Source: Betaproteobacteria bacterium
Lineage (GTDB): Bacteria > Pseudomonadota > Gammaproteobacteria > Burkholderiales > Burkholderiaceae
Assembly (NCBI GenBank): GCA_947453825.1
Contig: CANGHN010000002.1
Coordinates: 1-48,996, forward strand
Length of the DNA: 48,996 nucleotides
Reading direction: 5' to 3'
Part shown: piece after piece, positions 19,523 through 29,025 of the stretch
Layout: every line of letters begins with the position of its first letter
Numbering within the stretch: position 1 is the first letter of the stretch
Translations under genes and position numbers: made by a program
The notes under the pieces: model-generated
The model's input: only the letters and a program-made list of their open reading frames with translations
Databases searched by the model: none
Told to the model about the DNA's origin: nothing

Positions 19523-20149
19523 TTAGCGTAGCAAGCCTGACTCAGTCAGTAATAGATCTAAGGGCTCATCATGAGTTTGAGCCGCCCATTGGGCATCATC
19601 TAATTTTTGCCAATCAAAACCAACACCAATGCAGATCAGATTGGGGTTGGTTTTTCTGAGTTGTGCCAAAGTGCGGTCAAAGTAACCACCGCCATAACCT
19701 AAGCGCCAGTAATGTGTTTTGCCATTTATATTTGAATTAGACCACCCCACACAGGGAATCAGAATGCAATCAGGATTGATGGCTGGTCTAAAGCTATTTT
19801 GGGGATTGGGTTCTGGTACGCCATGTTTGCTAGGAATTAAGACGTCACCATCTAACCACTCATAAAAGTCGAGATGCTTGTCAGGGCGAGCAACAGGAAG
19901 GGCTAGCTTACGGTTTGGAGCATTGTGAGACCAAGCAAGTAAGGTAGGGCGTAAATCTATTTCTTGTTGAATCGGCCAATACAGTGCTATCGAGTGAAGA
20001 GAACTACCCTCATTGGCCAAAAAAGCATTTAGCTTGGCAATTAAGCTATCTTGAACTTCAAGATAGCTCTGCCCACTAGCAAATGCTTTGCGTTGTTCCA
20101 ATAAATCTAGACGAAGAGTTTTTAGCGAATTCCCGTGCATATCGACCAT
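19523..20149 (-). CDS. ygfA: 5-formyltetrahydrofolate cyclo-ligase
   Basis: This protein of about 208 residues belongs to the 5-FTHF cyclo-ligase family, which converts 5-formyl-THF to 5,10-methenyl-THF with ATP. The nucleotide-loop signature LGYGGGYFDRTL is present, with the N-terminal basic helix LRLDLLEQRKAF. The reading frame extends to 20275, but ATG 20149 or ATG 20140 (MHGNSLKTLR) fits the family start; the extra upstream residues overlap the slt start region and look non-native. The genomic link to metF, its folate-pathway neighbour, is sensible. Confidence 0.9.
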   Translation of the reverse strand: MVDMHGNSLKTLRLDLLEQRKAFASGQSYLEVQDSLIAKLNAFLANEGSSLHSIALYWPIQQEIDLRPTLLAWSHNAPNRKLALPVARPDKHLDFYEWLDGDVLIPSKHGVPEPNPQNSFRPAINPDCILIPCVGWSNSNINGKTHYWRLGYGGGYFDRTLAQLRKTNPNLICIGVGFDWQKLDDAQWAAQTHDEPLDLLLTESGLLR

Positions 20150-20202
20150 TATCAGGCGAAAATTAGAAGATATAGTAAACAAAATGAATACTAAGGTAGA
20201 TA

Positions 20203-22167
20203 GTGAATAAGAAGTTCGGAACACAGATAAATCCTTGTGCAAAGTGGGCTCAATTTTTGATCCTAGGTATGGCATTAGCTATACCTAGCGCCTTTGCAGA
20301 AAAGCCTAAGAAACATAGCCTGCCCAAGTCTTACGAAAGTAAGCTCGCGCCAGCAGAAATTACCGACACCGATCGGATGTTTATTGATTTGCGAGAGGCT
20401 GCCAAAAAGAATGATGTCTTTCGTACTCAGCAGCTTTCATCGAATTTGGCCAACTACCCCTTCGATGACTATGTGACTTATTTTCGAATTAAGCCTCAGC
20501 TATTTGATGCTGGAGGCGCTGCTCGCGGAGATTACAGCGCTGACTCACAAGTGATCGCCTTTTTAAATCAATACCAAGGCACGGCTTTAGCTGACCGGAT
20601 GCGTAATGATTGGTTGTTGGTTTTAGGTAAACGCAAAGATTGGGCGCGTTTTGATATTGAGTACGCTAAATTTGTTTTAGATGATGACACTCAGGTAAAG
20701 TGCTATGCCTTGCTCTCTAAGCTATCTCAAGGTGAAAATCCAACAAAATTAGCCATTGATGCACGCTCTGTTTTGCTAGACCCCAGTTATTTTGGACAAG
20801 CATGTCAGGAGTTGGTTCCGTCTTTGGTCGCCGCTGGCGGGATGACTCCGAGTGAGGCTAAGGCGATCGGCCGTGCGGCAAGCGAACGCGGTTTTGATAC
20901 GATGGCACGCCGTTTGGGTGGCGATGATCCTATTGCAGATATTGTGAAGGCTGCAAAAGCAGACCCCGCTAAAGCATATCGAGATTTTTCACAAACAGCT
21001 TCTCGCTATAGCAAAGAAAATCAAGCCCTTGCATGGGGTGTGATTGGTCAATTTCTAGCGAGAAAATTAGACCCTAATGCAGACGATGCTTATCGTTTGC
21101 AACAAGAGCTTGGCTATAACGAATTACTTTCCGCTGACTCACAGGAGTGGAAGGTACGCGCGGGCTTGCGCGCAAAAGACTGGACTTTGGTAAAAGATGC
21201 AGTCGAGGGCATGAATCCAGCTGTACGCAATCGTGATCCTGCTTGGACCTATTGGTATGGCCGTGCTTTAAAGGCCGATGGGCAAGACGCTAAAGCAAAA
21301 GACAGCTTTGAGCTGATTGCCGAGCAGTACAACTTTTATGGACAGCTTGCACGTGAGGAGTTGGGTAGAGCTAATGGCGCCCCAAGTCGCACTAAGGTGA
21401 GTGAGCAAGAGGTTGATGCCATGGCCACCCGTAAAGGTTTTATCAGAGGCGAGCGTTTATATGCCATGAACTTGCGCTTTGAAGGCAACCGTGAGTGGAA
21501 TTGGGAATTGCGCAATATGACCGATAAGCAGTTACTTGCTGCAGCTGAGTATGCCAAGCGTATTAACTTATATGATCGTGTTGTCAATACTGCGGATCGA
21601 ACCAAGCAAGAGCATGACTTTAACTTGCGTTATCCAACGCCATTTAGGGAAGAGCTTTCTCCGATTGCGCGACAAATTGATTTAAATCTGGCTTGGGCAT
21701 ACGGATTGATTCGCCAAGAGTCCCGCTTCATTATGAATGCCGCATCCTCTGTAGGCGCCTCTGGATTGATGCAAGTGATGCCAAACACAGCAAAGTATGT
21801 TGCTAAAAAGATTGGTATGACAAATTACACCAACGATAAGCTCAGTGATACCAATACCAATTTGACTTTAGGTAGCAATTATTTAAATATGGTCTTAATT
21901 GATTTAGATGGGTCTTGGGTTTTAGCGTCAGCTGCATATAACGCTGGGCCTTCCCGCTCAAAGGCTTGGCGTGAAAAATTAACTACCCCAACTGAAGGCG
22001 CCATTTTTGTTGAGACCATACCGTTTAATGAAACACGTACCTACGTGAAGAATGTTCTATCGAATGCCAATTATTATTCTTCCGTAATGCATGGACAAAC
22101 GCAATCTTTAAAACAGCGCTTGGGCGTGATTACACCTAAAGCAGCTACTCAATCTGAGTTGCCTTAA
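20203..22167 (+). CDS. slt: Soluble lytic murein transglycosylase
   Basis: This 654-residue periplasmic enzyme cleaves peptidoglycan glycan strands to 1,6-anhydro-muropeptides. It starts with GTG 20203, preceded by AAGG, and has a signal peptide (residues 1-32, hydrophobic LILGMALAIPSAFA). A long alpha-helical superhelix domain (about 60-450) precedes the SLT catalytic domain, with Glu506 in IRQESRF, then GASGLMQVMPNTA and AYNAGP. This is the Slt70 layout. It supplies substrate for AmpG-type recycling, and a possible AmpG is encoded in this window. Confidence 0.95.
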   Translation: MNKKFGTQINPCAKWAQFLILGMALAIPSAFAEKPKKHSLPKSYESKLAPAEITDTDRMFIDLREAAKKNDVFRTQQLSSNLANYPFDDYVTYFRIKPQLFDAGGAARGDYSADSQVIAFLNQYQGTALADRMRNDWLLVLGKRKDWARFDIEYAKFVLDDDTQVKCYALLSKLSQGENPTKLAIDARSVLLDPSYFGQACQELVPSLVAAGGMTPSEAKAIGRAASERGFDTMARRLGGDDPIADIVKAAKADPAKAYRDFSQTASRYSKENQALAWGVIGQFLARKLDPNADDAYRLQQELGYNELLSADSQEWKVRAGLRAKDWTLVKDAVEGMNPAVRNRDPAWTYWYGRALKADGQDAKAKDSFELIAEQYNFYGQLAREELGRANGAPSRTKVSEQEVDAMATRKGFIRGERLYAMNLRFEGNREWNWELRNMTDKQLLAAAEYAKRINLYDRVVNTADRTKQEHDFNLRYPTPFREELSPIARQIDLNLAWAYGLIRQESRFIMNAASSVGASGLMQVMPNTAKYVAKKIGMTNYTNDKLSDTNTNLTLGSNYLNMVLIDLDGSWVLASAAYNAGPSRSKAWREKLTTPTEGAIFVETIPFNETRTYVKNVLSNANYYSSVMHGQTQSLKQRLGVITPKAATQSELP

Positions 22168-22185
22168 ATCACTATAGGAATTTAG

Positions 22186-23094
22186 ATGAAATACGACATT
22201 CTTCTCATTGGCGGCAATGGATTTGTGGGGCGCGTACTGGCCGCTCAACTTCAAGCAGCTGGTTATTCTGTACTGTTACCAACTAGCCATCTTGCTGCTG
22301 GCCGCGAATTGCGGATGTTACCCAAAGTACATTTAGAAGATGCAGATGTTCATGAATTTGATGAACTGCAATCTCTTTGTGCGCGTATTAAGCCAACAGG
22401 AGCGGTAATAAATTTGGTAGGTGTTTTACATGACAAACTAGCTCAACCCTATGGAAAAATATTTAAGGCGGCGCATGTCGAATTAGTAAACAATATTCTT
22501 ACTGCTATGCAGATGCATGGACTAAGACGTTATTTGCATATGAGTGCATTAGGTGCAGACTCTGATGGGTCCTCTATGTACCAGCGCAGCAAAGGGGATG
22601 GCGAAGCAGCAGTGAAGGTAAGCAATCTAGATTGGACTATTTTTAGACCATCTGTAATTTTTGGCGACCAAGATCAATTCATTAATTTGTTTGCCAAGTT
22701 GACTAAATTATTTCCGGCAATGCCTTTGGCAAATCACCAAGCTCAGTTTCAGCCGGTAAGCGTGGATGATGTGGCGCTGGCCTTTACTAAGGCATTAAAG
22801 ATGCCTGAGACTATTCATCAATCTTATGATTTAGTAGGGCCTAAGGTTTACACCATGCGGGAAATTGTGGAATTTGCTGCGCGTAAATCTAAAACCTCTT
22901 GCGCCATTATTCCCGTCCCAGCATTTGTTGGCTATCTCCAGGCTTTAGCATTTGAGTTCCTGCCCGTTCCAACCTTGATGTCACGTGACAATATTGCTTC
23001 GATGCAATTGCCTAATGTGCTGCCGATTGGTGGAAGAGATGCATTGGCAGAAGTTTTCAAGATGAGTCGGCGCACCTTAGAGGGTATGCAGTAA
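22186..23094 (+). CDS. NDUFA9-like atypical SDR / NAD-dependent epimerase
   Basis: This 302-residue Rossmann protein belongs to the atypical SDRs related to the complex I subunit NDUFA9. The nucleotide motif is GGNGFVG at residues 9-15, with [15 protein letters not shown] and [12 protein letters not shown] (a YxxxK-like segment), and a C-terminal [13 protein letters not shown] block. It probably binds NAD(P)H. Some members are linked with complex I assembly or quinone processes, but the substrate is unknown. It overlaps the cca start by one base (TAATG), indicating translational coupling. Confidence 0.87.
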   Translation: MKYDILLIGGNGFVGRVLAAQLQAAGYSVLLPTSHLAAGRELRMLPKVHLEDADVHEFDELQSLCARIKPTGAVINLVGVLHDKLAQPYGKIFKAAHVELVNNILTAMQMHGLRRYLHMSALGADSDGSSMYQRSKGDGEAAVKVSNLDWTIFRPSVIFGDQDQFINLFAKLTKLFPAMPLANHQAQFQPVSVDDVALAFTKALKMPETIHQSYDLVGPKVYTMREIVEFAARKSKTSCAIIPVPAFVGYLQALAFEFLPVPTLMSRDNIASMQLPNVLPIGGRDALAEVFKMSRRTLEGMQ

Positions 23095-24233
23095 TGAAGA
23101 TCTACGCAGTCGGTGGCGCAATTCGGGATACCTTAATGGGTTTGCCGGTGCACGATATCGACTATGTGGTCGTAGGCTCAAGCGCCGAAGAGATGGCGGC
23201 TCAAGGCTTTCGCCCTGTAGGCAAAGATTTTCCCGTCTTTTTACATCCAGATACGCAAGCGGAATACGCGCTTGCTCGAACAGAGCGTAAAACGGGCCAA
23301 GGATATAAAGGCTTTCATTTTTATGCAGATCCATCAGTGACCTTGGAGCAAGATTTACAGCGACGCGATTTAACCATCAATGCAATGGCGCAAGAAGTTG
23401 GGCCTGATGGAAAACTATTTGGCCCTGTGATTGACCCCTATAACGGACAGGCCGATTTGGCTGCCAAAGTATTTCGTCATGTATCAGATGCCTTTGCAGA
23501 AGACCCTCTTCGCTTATTACGCATTGCACGTTTTTCAGCTCGCTTCCCAGAGTTTCAGATTGCCAATGAAACGATGGCTGCATTGCAGGCGATTGTTCAA
23601 TCAGGAGAACTCAACTCTCTTTCAGCAGAGCGTATTTGGCAAGAGCTAGCCCGAGGTTTGGTGGCAAGCAAGCCTATGCATCTTTTTCAAGTTCTGCTCA
23701 ACACGGGCGCAGCTAAAACAATTCTGCCGCCTTCACTGACGACCGCTCTTGTAGACCAGACTTTTCGTGAAGGGTTGATTAAAAATCTTGAGTTAGCTGG
23801 TGGCGCACTAGAAGAGCGCTGCGCTGTCGTCTTAATGGACTTATCAGCAAGTGAGATTCGCTCTTGGGCTGAGTGCGTACGGATGCCCATTGAGATACGT
23901 GACTTTAGTGAGATCTTTAGTAGCTTGAAATTACTGCTCGATCAATTCCCTAAGGGCGACTTCCAGGCTGCAGATGTTTTAGTTTGGTTTAATCGCGCTG
24001 ATGTTTGGCGTAAGCCAGATCGTGCACAAGTATTGCTCAGTCTTTCAGAGAGACTGGGATTTAAGACATCTTTATTGATAGCAGCGATGCGCCATGCACA
24101 AGCATTAAACACTGCAGAAATTATTGCGGGAGTGGCTGCGCAAGATCGTTCAAACGGTGAGCGCATTGGCAGTGCTTTTGAATCTGCAAGACTGGCAGCC
24201 ATTACGGCCGCGCTTTTGTCCTCAAAACTTTAA
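23094..24233 (+). CDS. cca: CCA tRNA nucleotidyltransferase (HD domain not evident)
   Basis: This 379-residue class II nucleotidyltransferase builds or repairs the 3' CCA of tRNA. The N-terminal motif is [10 protein letters not shown], with metal-binding Asp21 and Asp23 in [19 protein letters not shown] and [15 protein letters not shown] are further signatures. E. coli-type Cca carries a C-terminal HD phosphohydrolase domain. Here the matching region (about 215-260) shows no H...HD pattern, so that activity is probably absent. It ends overlapping the convergent MidA-like gene by four bases. Confidence 0.94.
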   Translation: MKIYAVGGAIRDTLMGLPVHDIDYVVVGSSAEEMAAQGFRPVGKDFPVFLHPDTQAEYALARTERKTGQGYKGFHFYADPSVTLEQDLQRRDLTINAMAQEVGPDGKLFGPVIDPYNGQADLAAKVFRHVSDAFAEDPLRLLRIARFSARFPEFQIANETMAALQAIVQSGELNSLSAERIWQELARGLVASKPMHLFQVLLNTGAAKTILPPSLTTALVDQTFREGLIKNLELAGGALEERCAVVLMDLSASEIRSWAECVRMPIEIRDFSEIFSSLKLLLDQFPKGDFQAADVLVWFNRADVWRKPDRAQVLLSLSERLGFKTSLLIAAMRHAQALNTAEIIAGVAAQDRSNGERIGSAFESARLAAITAALLSSKL

Positions 24234-25417
24234 AGCCTATTTCTACCCCCTAGCCCGGGAAGATCTTCCAGAGTATGTCCTGGAAGCAAGGCGTTTAAAT
24301 TTTTAGAAAAAGCGAATACTTTAAAGAGTTCACCCATCTCGGCTTCTGAGAGTAGTTTTTGTAAAGCATTGGAAATCGGTAAGAAAGTTTCTGGATTACT
24401 AGGATCGCCAATCTCAAGTGCAATATCACCAATACCGGCATCCAATAAATAAGATGCTTGGTTAGCAAGATAGACATCATCAACATTTTCTGCAATCGCG
24501 CTTCGAGCAATTTGTGACCATTCAACATGGGTGGTTAAATCGCACAGACCTGGCAGATAAAATAGGTCTTGGATCGCATGATGACGATGGTGGGCCATCA
24601 AGGTGCCTTCGCTTCTTTGCGGATGGTAATACTCGGCTTCTGGGAAGCCATAATCAAAACTTAAAAATAAGCCAGCATCCAAATGGCTGGCTATCTGTCG
24701 CATCCAGGCATTTGCTGGTGTGTGTAGTTCAGTGATATAGCCTTCTGAGAAGTTCCTGGTGAGCAGGCTTTCTGGCAATAAGTCCTGCGCTACGGGCTTA
24801 CCAGTCTTCCAGACAAACTCGTTATCAGCGAGGGTAACTCCATACCAATACCAAAAACCATCTTGAAAAATAATGGTGTCACAAGCAATAGCATCAATTA
24901 CTTCATTAGCCAGGATAATGCCCTTGAAATCTTCTGGCAACTGATTAAGCCAGTTACATTGAGTGGCTAAAGCTAACTGCTTCACAGTCTCACCAAGCCG
25001 CTCTTTTTGTCGCTGGGCTAAGTCTGGAGAAATTTCAATGATGTTGTACTGATCTAATTGAAAGCCAAGATCGTTGAGGCGCTCGAAAATCGATGTTGCT
25101 AATTTGCCGGTGCCAGCGCCGAATTCTAGAATTTGAGTGGGCAAGCCCTGTGCTTTGAGGCCTTCTAAAACTGGCAAGAGCGTTGAGCAAATTGCAGCGC
25201 CAAATAGAGGGCTTAGCTCTGGGGCGGTAGTGAAATCGCCACCCGCCCCCAATTTATGGGCTCCCGCACTGTAGTAACCCATACCAGGCTCATATAAAGC
25301 CATCTCCATATAACGTGAAAACGGCATCCAGCCGCCCTCCAAAGCGATTTGAGTGGCTATTTTGTCCTTTAGGAGCTGACTATGCTCCGCTTCAAGGCTG
25401 GTCAAGGTAATATCCAT
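24230..25417 (-). CDS. MidA/NDUFAF7-like SAM-dependent methyltransferase (DUF185)
   Basis: This 395-residue protein matches the DUF185 family, whose mitochondrial member NDUFAF7/MidA methylates an arginine in a complex I subunit. The N-terminal [26 protein letters not shown] block and [22 protein letters not shown] are diagnostic, followed by the SAM motif [12 protein letters not shown] and [10 protein letters not shown]. Bacterial substrates are not well defined. It lies near the NDUFA9-like gene, both complex I-associated families. The start is ATG 25417, 25 bp from the divergent pteridine reductase gene. Confidence 0.92.
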   Translation of the reverse strand: MDITLTSLEAEHSQLLKDKIATQIALEGGWMPFSRYMEMALYEPGMGYYSAGAHKLGAGGDFTTAPELSPLFGAAICSTLLPVLEGLKAQGLPTQILEFGAGTGKLATSIFERLNDLGFQLDQYNIIEISPDLAQRQKERLGETVKQLALATQCNWLNQLPEDFKGIILANEVIDAIACDTIIFQDGFWYWYGVTLADNEFVWKTGKPVAQDLLPESLLTRNFSEGYITELHTPANAWMRQIASHLDAGLFLSFDYGFPEAEYYHPQRSEGTLMAHHRHHAIQDLFYLPGLCDLTTHVEWSQIARSAIAENVDDVYLANQASYLLDAGIGDIALEIGDPSNPETFLPISNALQKLLSEAEMGELFKVFAFSKNLNALLPGHTLEDLPGLGGRNRL

Positions 25418-25442
25418 AGCTCGCTAGTCTAAGAGAATTTAA

Positions 25443-26243
25443 TTGAACACACCCACTTCCCGGAAACAGAAGGCAGTTTTAGTGACTGGCGCTGCTAAGC
25501 GTCTAGGTCGAGAAATTGCATTGCAGTTTGCACGCCAGGGATGGGATGTTGCTGTTCATTATGGGCGATCTGAGCAAGATGCCCGGGATACGGTTGCTCA
25601 AATTTTGCAGTTGGGGGTTAAAGCCCAGGCTTTTCAGGCCGATTTAGCTGATGAGAAAGCAATCACTGATTTATTCACTGCAGTTGGTAAAGCGTTCCCT
25701 GATTTACATTGCTTGGTTAATAGCGCATCTCTTTTTGAATATGATCGCGCTAACTCAAGCGAACCATTAAGCGGTAAAAGTTTGCATCAGCATATGCAGG
25801 TCAATTTAGTGGCGCCAATCTTGTTAGCGCAGTTGATGTTTTCGCAACAAAGGGATTGCGCAAATCAAAGTGCTGATTTGCCATCGGTGATTCAGTTGCT
25901 TGATCAAAAGCTCATCAATCCGAATCCAGATTATTTATCCTACACTTTGTCTAAAGCGGCCTTACTGAGCTCAGTTGAAATATTGGCAATGGATTTTGCG
26001 CCGCATTTGCGTGTGGTTGGCTTAGCCCCGGGCATATCTTTGCCATCAGGTGATCAGACGCAAGCAGGATTTGCTAAGGCGCACCAAATGACGCCGTTAG
26101 GAAGATCCTCTACACCCGCCGATGTTGCCAAGGCGGCAGTTTTCTTGGCAGAATCTGGCGCCATTACCGGCACTACCTTGTATGTTGATGGTGGCCAACA
26201 TCTAATCTCTTCATCACGTGATGTGATGTTCAAAACTGATTAA
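25443..26243 (+). CDS. folM: SDR, pteridine reductase / FolM-like
   Basis: This 266-residue short-chain dehydrogenase carries the arginine-containing cofactor motif TGAAKRLG (residues 15-22) typical of pteridine reductases that bind NADPH. The catalytic Tyr167-x3-Lys171 is in LSYTLSKA. FolM-type enzymes reduce dihydromonapterin or dihydrofolate. The start is TTG 25443, almost forced because the in-frame stop TAA immediately precedes it and the first internal ATG is far inside the fold. folB follows 6 bp later, which supports a role in pterin/folate metabolism. Confidence 0.85.
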   Translation: MNTPTSRKQKAVLVTGAAKRLGREIALQFARQGWDVAVHYGRSEQDARDTVAQILQLGVKAQAFQADLADEKAITDLFTAVGKAFPDLHCLVNSASLFEYDRANSSEPLSGKSLHQHMQVNLVAPILLAQLMFSQQRDCANQSADLPSVIQLLDQKLINPNPDYLSYTLSKAALLSSVEILAMDFAPHLRVVGLAPGISLPSGDQTQAGFAKAHQMTPLGRSSTPADVAKAAVFLAESGAITGTTLYVDGGQHLISSSRDVMFKTD

Positions 26244-26249
26244 TTATTT

Positions 26250-26645
26250 ATGCACACTATTCTTTCTAATCCAGCCCTAGTTGATTGCCGCCGTTTATTT
26301 TTGCGTGATTACGAAATTTATATCAATATTGGCGTTCACGACTTTGAGAAAAAAGCCGAGCAGCGTGTGATATTGAATGTTGATCTTTATGTTCCGATGG
26401 CAATGAATACGCCAACTCAAGATCAATTAGATGAAGTTGTCGATTACGATTTCATGCGCGAGACCATTAAGGCGCGTGCTTCTAAGGGCCATATCCATCT
26501 ACAAGAGACTTTTTGTGACGATATTGTTGCTGCTATGTTGGCTCATCCAAAAGTATTGGCGGCCCGCGTAAGCACTGCTAAACCGGATGTGTATCCAGAT
26601 TGTCATTCGGTAGGCGTTGAGGTTTTTCGGATGAAGTCGGTCTGA
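26250..26645 (+). CDS. folB: Dihydroneopterin aldolase
   Basis: This 131-residue FolB-fold protein cleaves 7,8-dihydroneopterin to 6-hydroxymethyl-dihydropterin in folate synthesis. The family block is YINIGVHDFEKKAEQRVILN, with a catalytic-lysine region AKPDVYPDCHSVGVEVFR at the C-terminus. Length is slightly above the usual 120. It is tightly downstream of the pteridine reductase gene and 26 bp before ttcA, suggesting one transcript. Confidence 0.93.
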   Translation: MHTILSNPALVDCRRLFLRDYEIYINIGVHDFEKKAEQRVILNVDLYVPMAMNTPTQDQLDEVVDYDFMRETIKARASKGHIHLQETFCDDIVAAMLAHPKVLAARVSTAKPDVYPDCHSVGVEVFRMKSV

Positions 26646-26671
26646 AACAAAGAAAATAGAAGCAAATTGCT

Positions 26672-27580
26672 ATGAGTGATATCCGCAAAGTCATTTTCGA
26701 AGAGAACAAGCTGGAGAAAAAGCTATGTCGCTTAGTAGGTCAAGCCATTGGTGACTTTGGCATGATCGAAGACGGTGATAAGGTCATGGTTTGTCTATCG
26801 GGCGGCAAAGACAGTTATGCCATGCTCGATATCTTGCTGAAGTTACGCGAAAGAGCGCCCATTCACTTTGAAATAGTGGCCGTGAATTTAGATCAGAAGC
26901 AGCCAAATTTCCCCGCCGAGATCTTGCCTAATTATTTAAAGAGTTTGGGCGTGCAATTTCATATTGAAGAGCAAGATACTTACAGTATTGTGAAGCGCGT
27001 GATTCCAGAGGGTAAGACTACTTGTGGATTGTGTTCGCGTTTGCGGCGCGGTATTTTGTATCGTGTTGCTGATGAGTTAGGTGCTACCAAGATCGCCCTG
27101 GGCCATCATCGTGACGACATTCTTGAAACACTGATGCTCAATATGTTTTACGCCGGCAAGTTAAAGGGTATGCCACCAAAATTACGTTCGGATGATGGCA
27201 AGCACATTGTGATTCGACCATTGGCTTATGTTCCTGAGAAATTACTCGAGCGCTATGCCACCGATATGAATTTCCCCATCATTCCTTGTGATTTGTGTGG
27301 TAGCCAACCAAATCTACAGCGTCAAGTCATGAAAGAAATGTTGCGCGATTGGGAAAAGAAACATCCTGGACGCGTTGAAAATCTATTCCGCTCGATGCAT
27401 CACATAGTCCCCTCCCATTTAATGGATGGCGAAGCGTTTGACTTCCAAAATTTAGAGATTTCTACTGAGTTAACCGGAATTGCCGCTCGATCCCCTGGGG
27501 ACAAGGCAATTGATGAGTCTGAATTAGATGAATTGGCTTGTGGAACTCTGATCCAGGGGTCTTATAATCCCCCTTTATGA
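26672..27580 (+). CDS. ttcA: tRNA 2-thiocytidine(32) synthetase TtcA
   Basis: This 302-residue PP-loop ATPase thiolates C32 in the tRNA anticodon loop. The PP-loop SGGKDS is at residues 43-48, and the cysteine pairs that bind the Fe-S cluster are Cys118/Cys121 (TCGLCSR) and Cys206/Cys209 (CDLCGSQ). This matches the group I TtcA layout. The stop overlaps the glmU start by four bases (ATGA), so it is coupled to the amino-sugar genes. Confidence 0.96.
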   Translation: MSDIRKVIFEENKLEKKLCRLVGQAIGDFGMIEDGDKVMVCLSGGKDSYAMLDILLKLRERAPIHFEIVAVNLDQKQPNFPAEILPNYLKSLGVQFHIEEQDTYSIVKRVIPEGKTTCGLCSRLRRGILYRVADELGATKIALGHHRDDILETLMLNMFYAGKLKGMPPKLRSDDGKHIVIRPLAYVPEKLLERYATDMNFPIIPCDLCGSQPNLQRQVMKEMLRDWEKKHPGRVENLFRSMHHIVPSHLMDGEAFDFQNLEISTELTGIAARSPGDKAIDESELDELACGTLIQGSYNPPL

Positions 27581-29025
27581 ATATCGTCATATTGGCTGCT
27601 GGGCAAGGAAAGCGGATGAAATCTGCATTGCCCAAGGTCCTGCAAACTTTGGCAGGCAAACCGCTTCTTGGTCATGTACTAAATACTGCTTTAGATTTAC
27701 AAGGCAAACAAGCTAAGAATGGTCCTGTTGTAGTCGTGGGTCATGGAGCAGCAGATGTCAAAGCCTATCTAACTCATGCAATTACAGAAGATGCAAGATT
27801 TGCGAAGGTAGTCACTGCACTGCAAGCTGAGCAAAAAGGGACTGGTCACGCACTTTTACAGGCCTTACCAAAACTAGATGTACAAGAGCCTACTTTAGTT
27901 CTCTATGGCGATGTGCCGCTGACTAGTAAAAAGACTCTCGCTAAATTAGCCAAGTTGGCCGATGGTGTCAGGGGTAAAGATTCTGCCTTGGCCTTGCTGA
28001 CTCAAAACTTAGCTAATCCGACGGGTTATGGCCGTATTGTGCGCGATGCTGATGGCGCCGTTACAGAAATCGTAGAAGAAAAAGATGCTAGTGCATTACA
28101 AAAAGCGATTCAAGAAATTAATACCGGCATTATGGTCTTACCAACCAATGCTTTAAAGAAGTGGCTCAAGTCTTTGCGAGCAAGCAATGCCCAGGGCGAG
28201 TATTACCTGACTGATGTCATCGCCATGGCTGTTAAAGATGGCGTGCCTATTCGAACAACCCAAGCTGATGATGAATTTGAGACTATTGGCGTTAATAGTC
28301 GTGATCAACTCGCACAGTTAGAGCGTGTATATCAATTGAATATCGCCAAGCAATTGATGGACGCCGGTGTTTCTTTGGCAGACCCTGCCCGTATTGATGT
28401 GCGTGGCACTCTAGAGTGTGGCACAGATGTATCCATTGATGTTGGTTGCGTATTTGAGGGCTGCGTTACCTTAGCAGCCGGCACCAAGATTGGTCCTTAC
28501 TGCGTTATTCGAAATAGTGTCATTGGTAAAGAGGTTGCGGTACATGCGCATACCCATATTGATGGAGCCAAAGTTGGCAATCAATCTGTGATTGGTCCTT
28601 ATGCGCGTTTACGTCCTGGCGCTGACTTATCGAACGATGTCCATATTGGTAATTTCGTTGAAGTGAAGAATAGTAAGATCGCCGCCAATAGCAAAGCAAA
28701 TCACTTAGCTTATGTTGGGGATTCTATTGTGGGCTCAAGAGTAAATATTGGCGCCGGCACGATTACTTGTAATTACGATGGCGTCAATAAACACCAGACC
28801 ATTATTGAAGATGATGTTTTCATTGGCTCGGATACTCAATTAGTTGCCCCAGTCCGTGTTGGACGTGGTGCTACATTAGGCGCGGGCACAACACTGACCA
28901 AAGATGCGCCACCGAATCAATTAACAGTTTCTAGAGCGAAGCAGGTTTCCTTGCAATGGCAAAGGCCTGTAAAGAAGGCTGTAGCAAAAAAACCTGCCAA
29001 AAAAGTATCTAAGGGTAAAAAATAA
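27577..29025 (+). CDS. glmU: Bifunctional UDP-GlcNAc pyrophosphorylase / GlcN-1-P acetyltransferase
   Basis: This 482-residue enzyme makes UDP-GlcNAc for peptidoglycan and LPS. The uridyltransferase domain has [17 protein letters not shown] near residue 6 and LYGDVPL; the C-terminal left-handed beta-helix acetyltransferase has many hexapeptide repeats and the NHLAYVGDS and [11 protein letters not shown] motifs. E. coli GlmU has 456 residues; the extra length here is mostly a lysine/alanine-rich tail (about 465-482, [17 protein letters not shown]). The stop overlaps the glmS ATG by one base. Confidence 0.98.
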   Translation: MNIVILAAGQGKRMKSALPKVLQTLAGKPLLGHVLNTALDLQGKQAKNGPVVVVGHGAADVKAYLTHAITEDARFAKVVTALQAEQKGTGHALLQALPKLDVQEPTLVLYGDVPLTSKKTLAKLAKLADGVRGKDSALALLTQNLANPTGYGRIVRDADGAVTEIVEEKDASALQKAIQEINTGIMVLPTNALKKWLKSLRASNAQGEYYLTDVIAMAVKDGVPIRTTQADDEFETIGVNSRDQLAQLERVYQLNIAKQLMDAGVSLADPARIDVRGTLECGTDVSIDVGCVFEGCVTLAAGTKIGPYCVIRNSVIGKEVAVHAHTHIDGAKVGNQSVIGPYARLRPGADLSNDVHIGNFVEVKNSKIAANSKANHLAYVGDSIVGSRVNIGAGTITCNYDGVNKHQTIIEDDVFIGSDTQLVAPVRVGRGATLGAGTTLTKDAPPNQLTVSRAKQVSLQWQRPVKKAVAKKPAKKVSKGKK

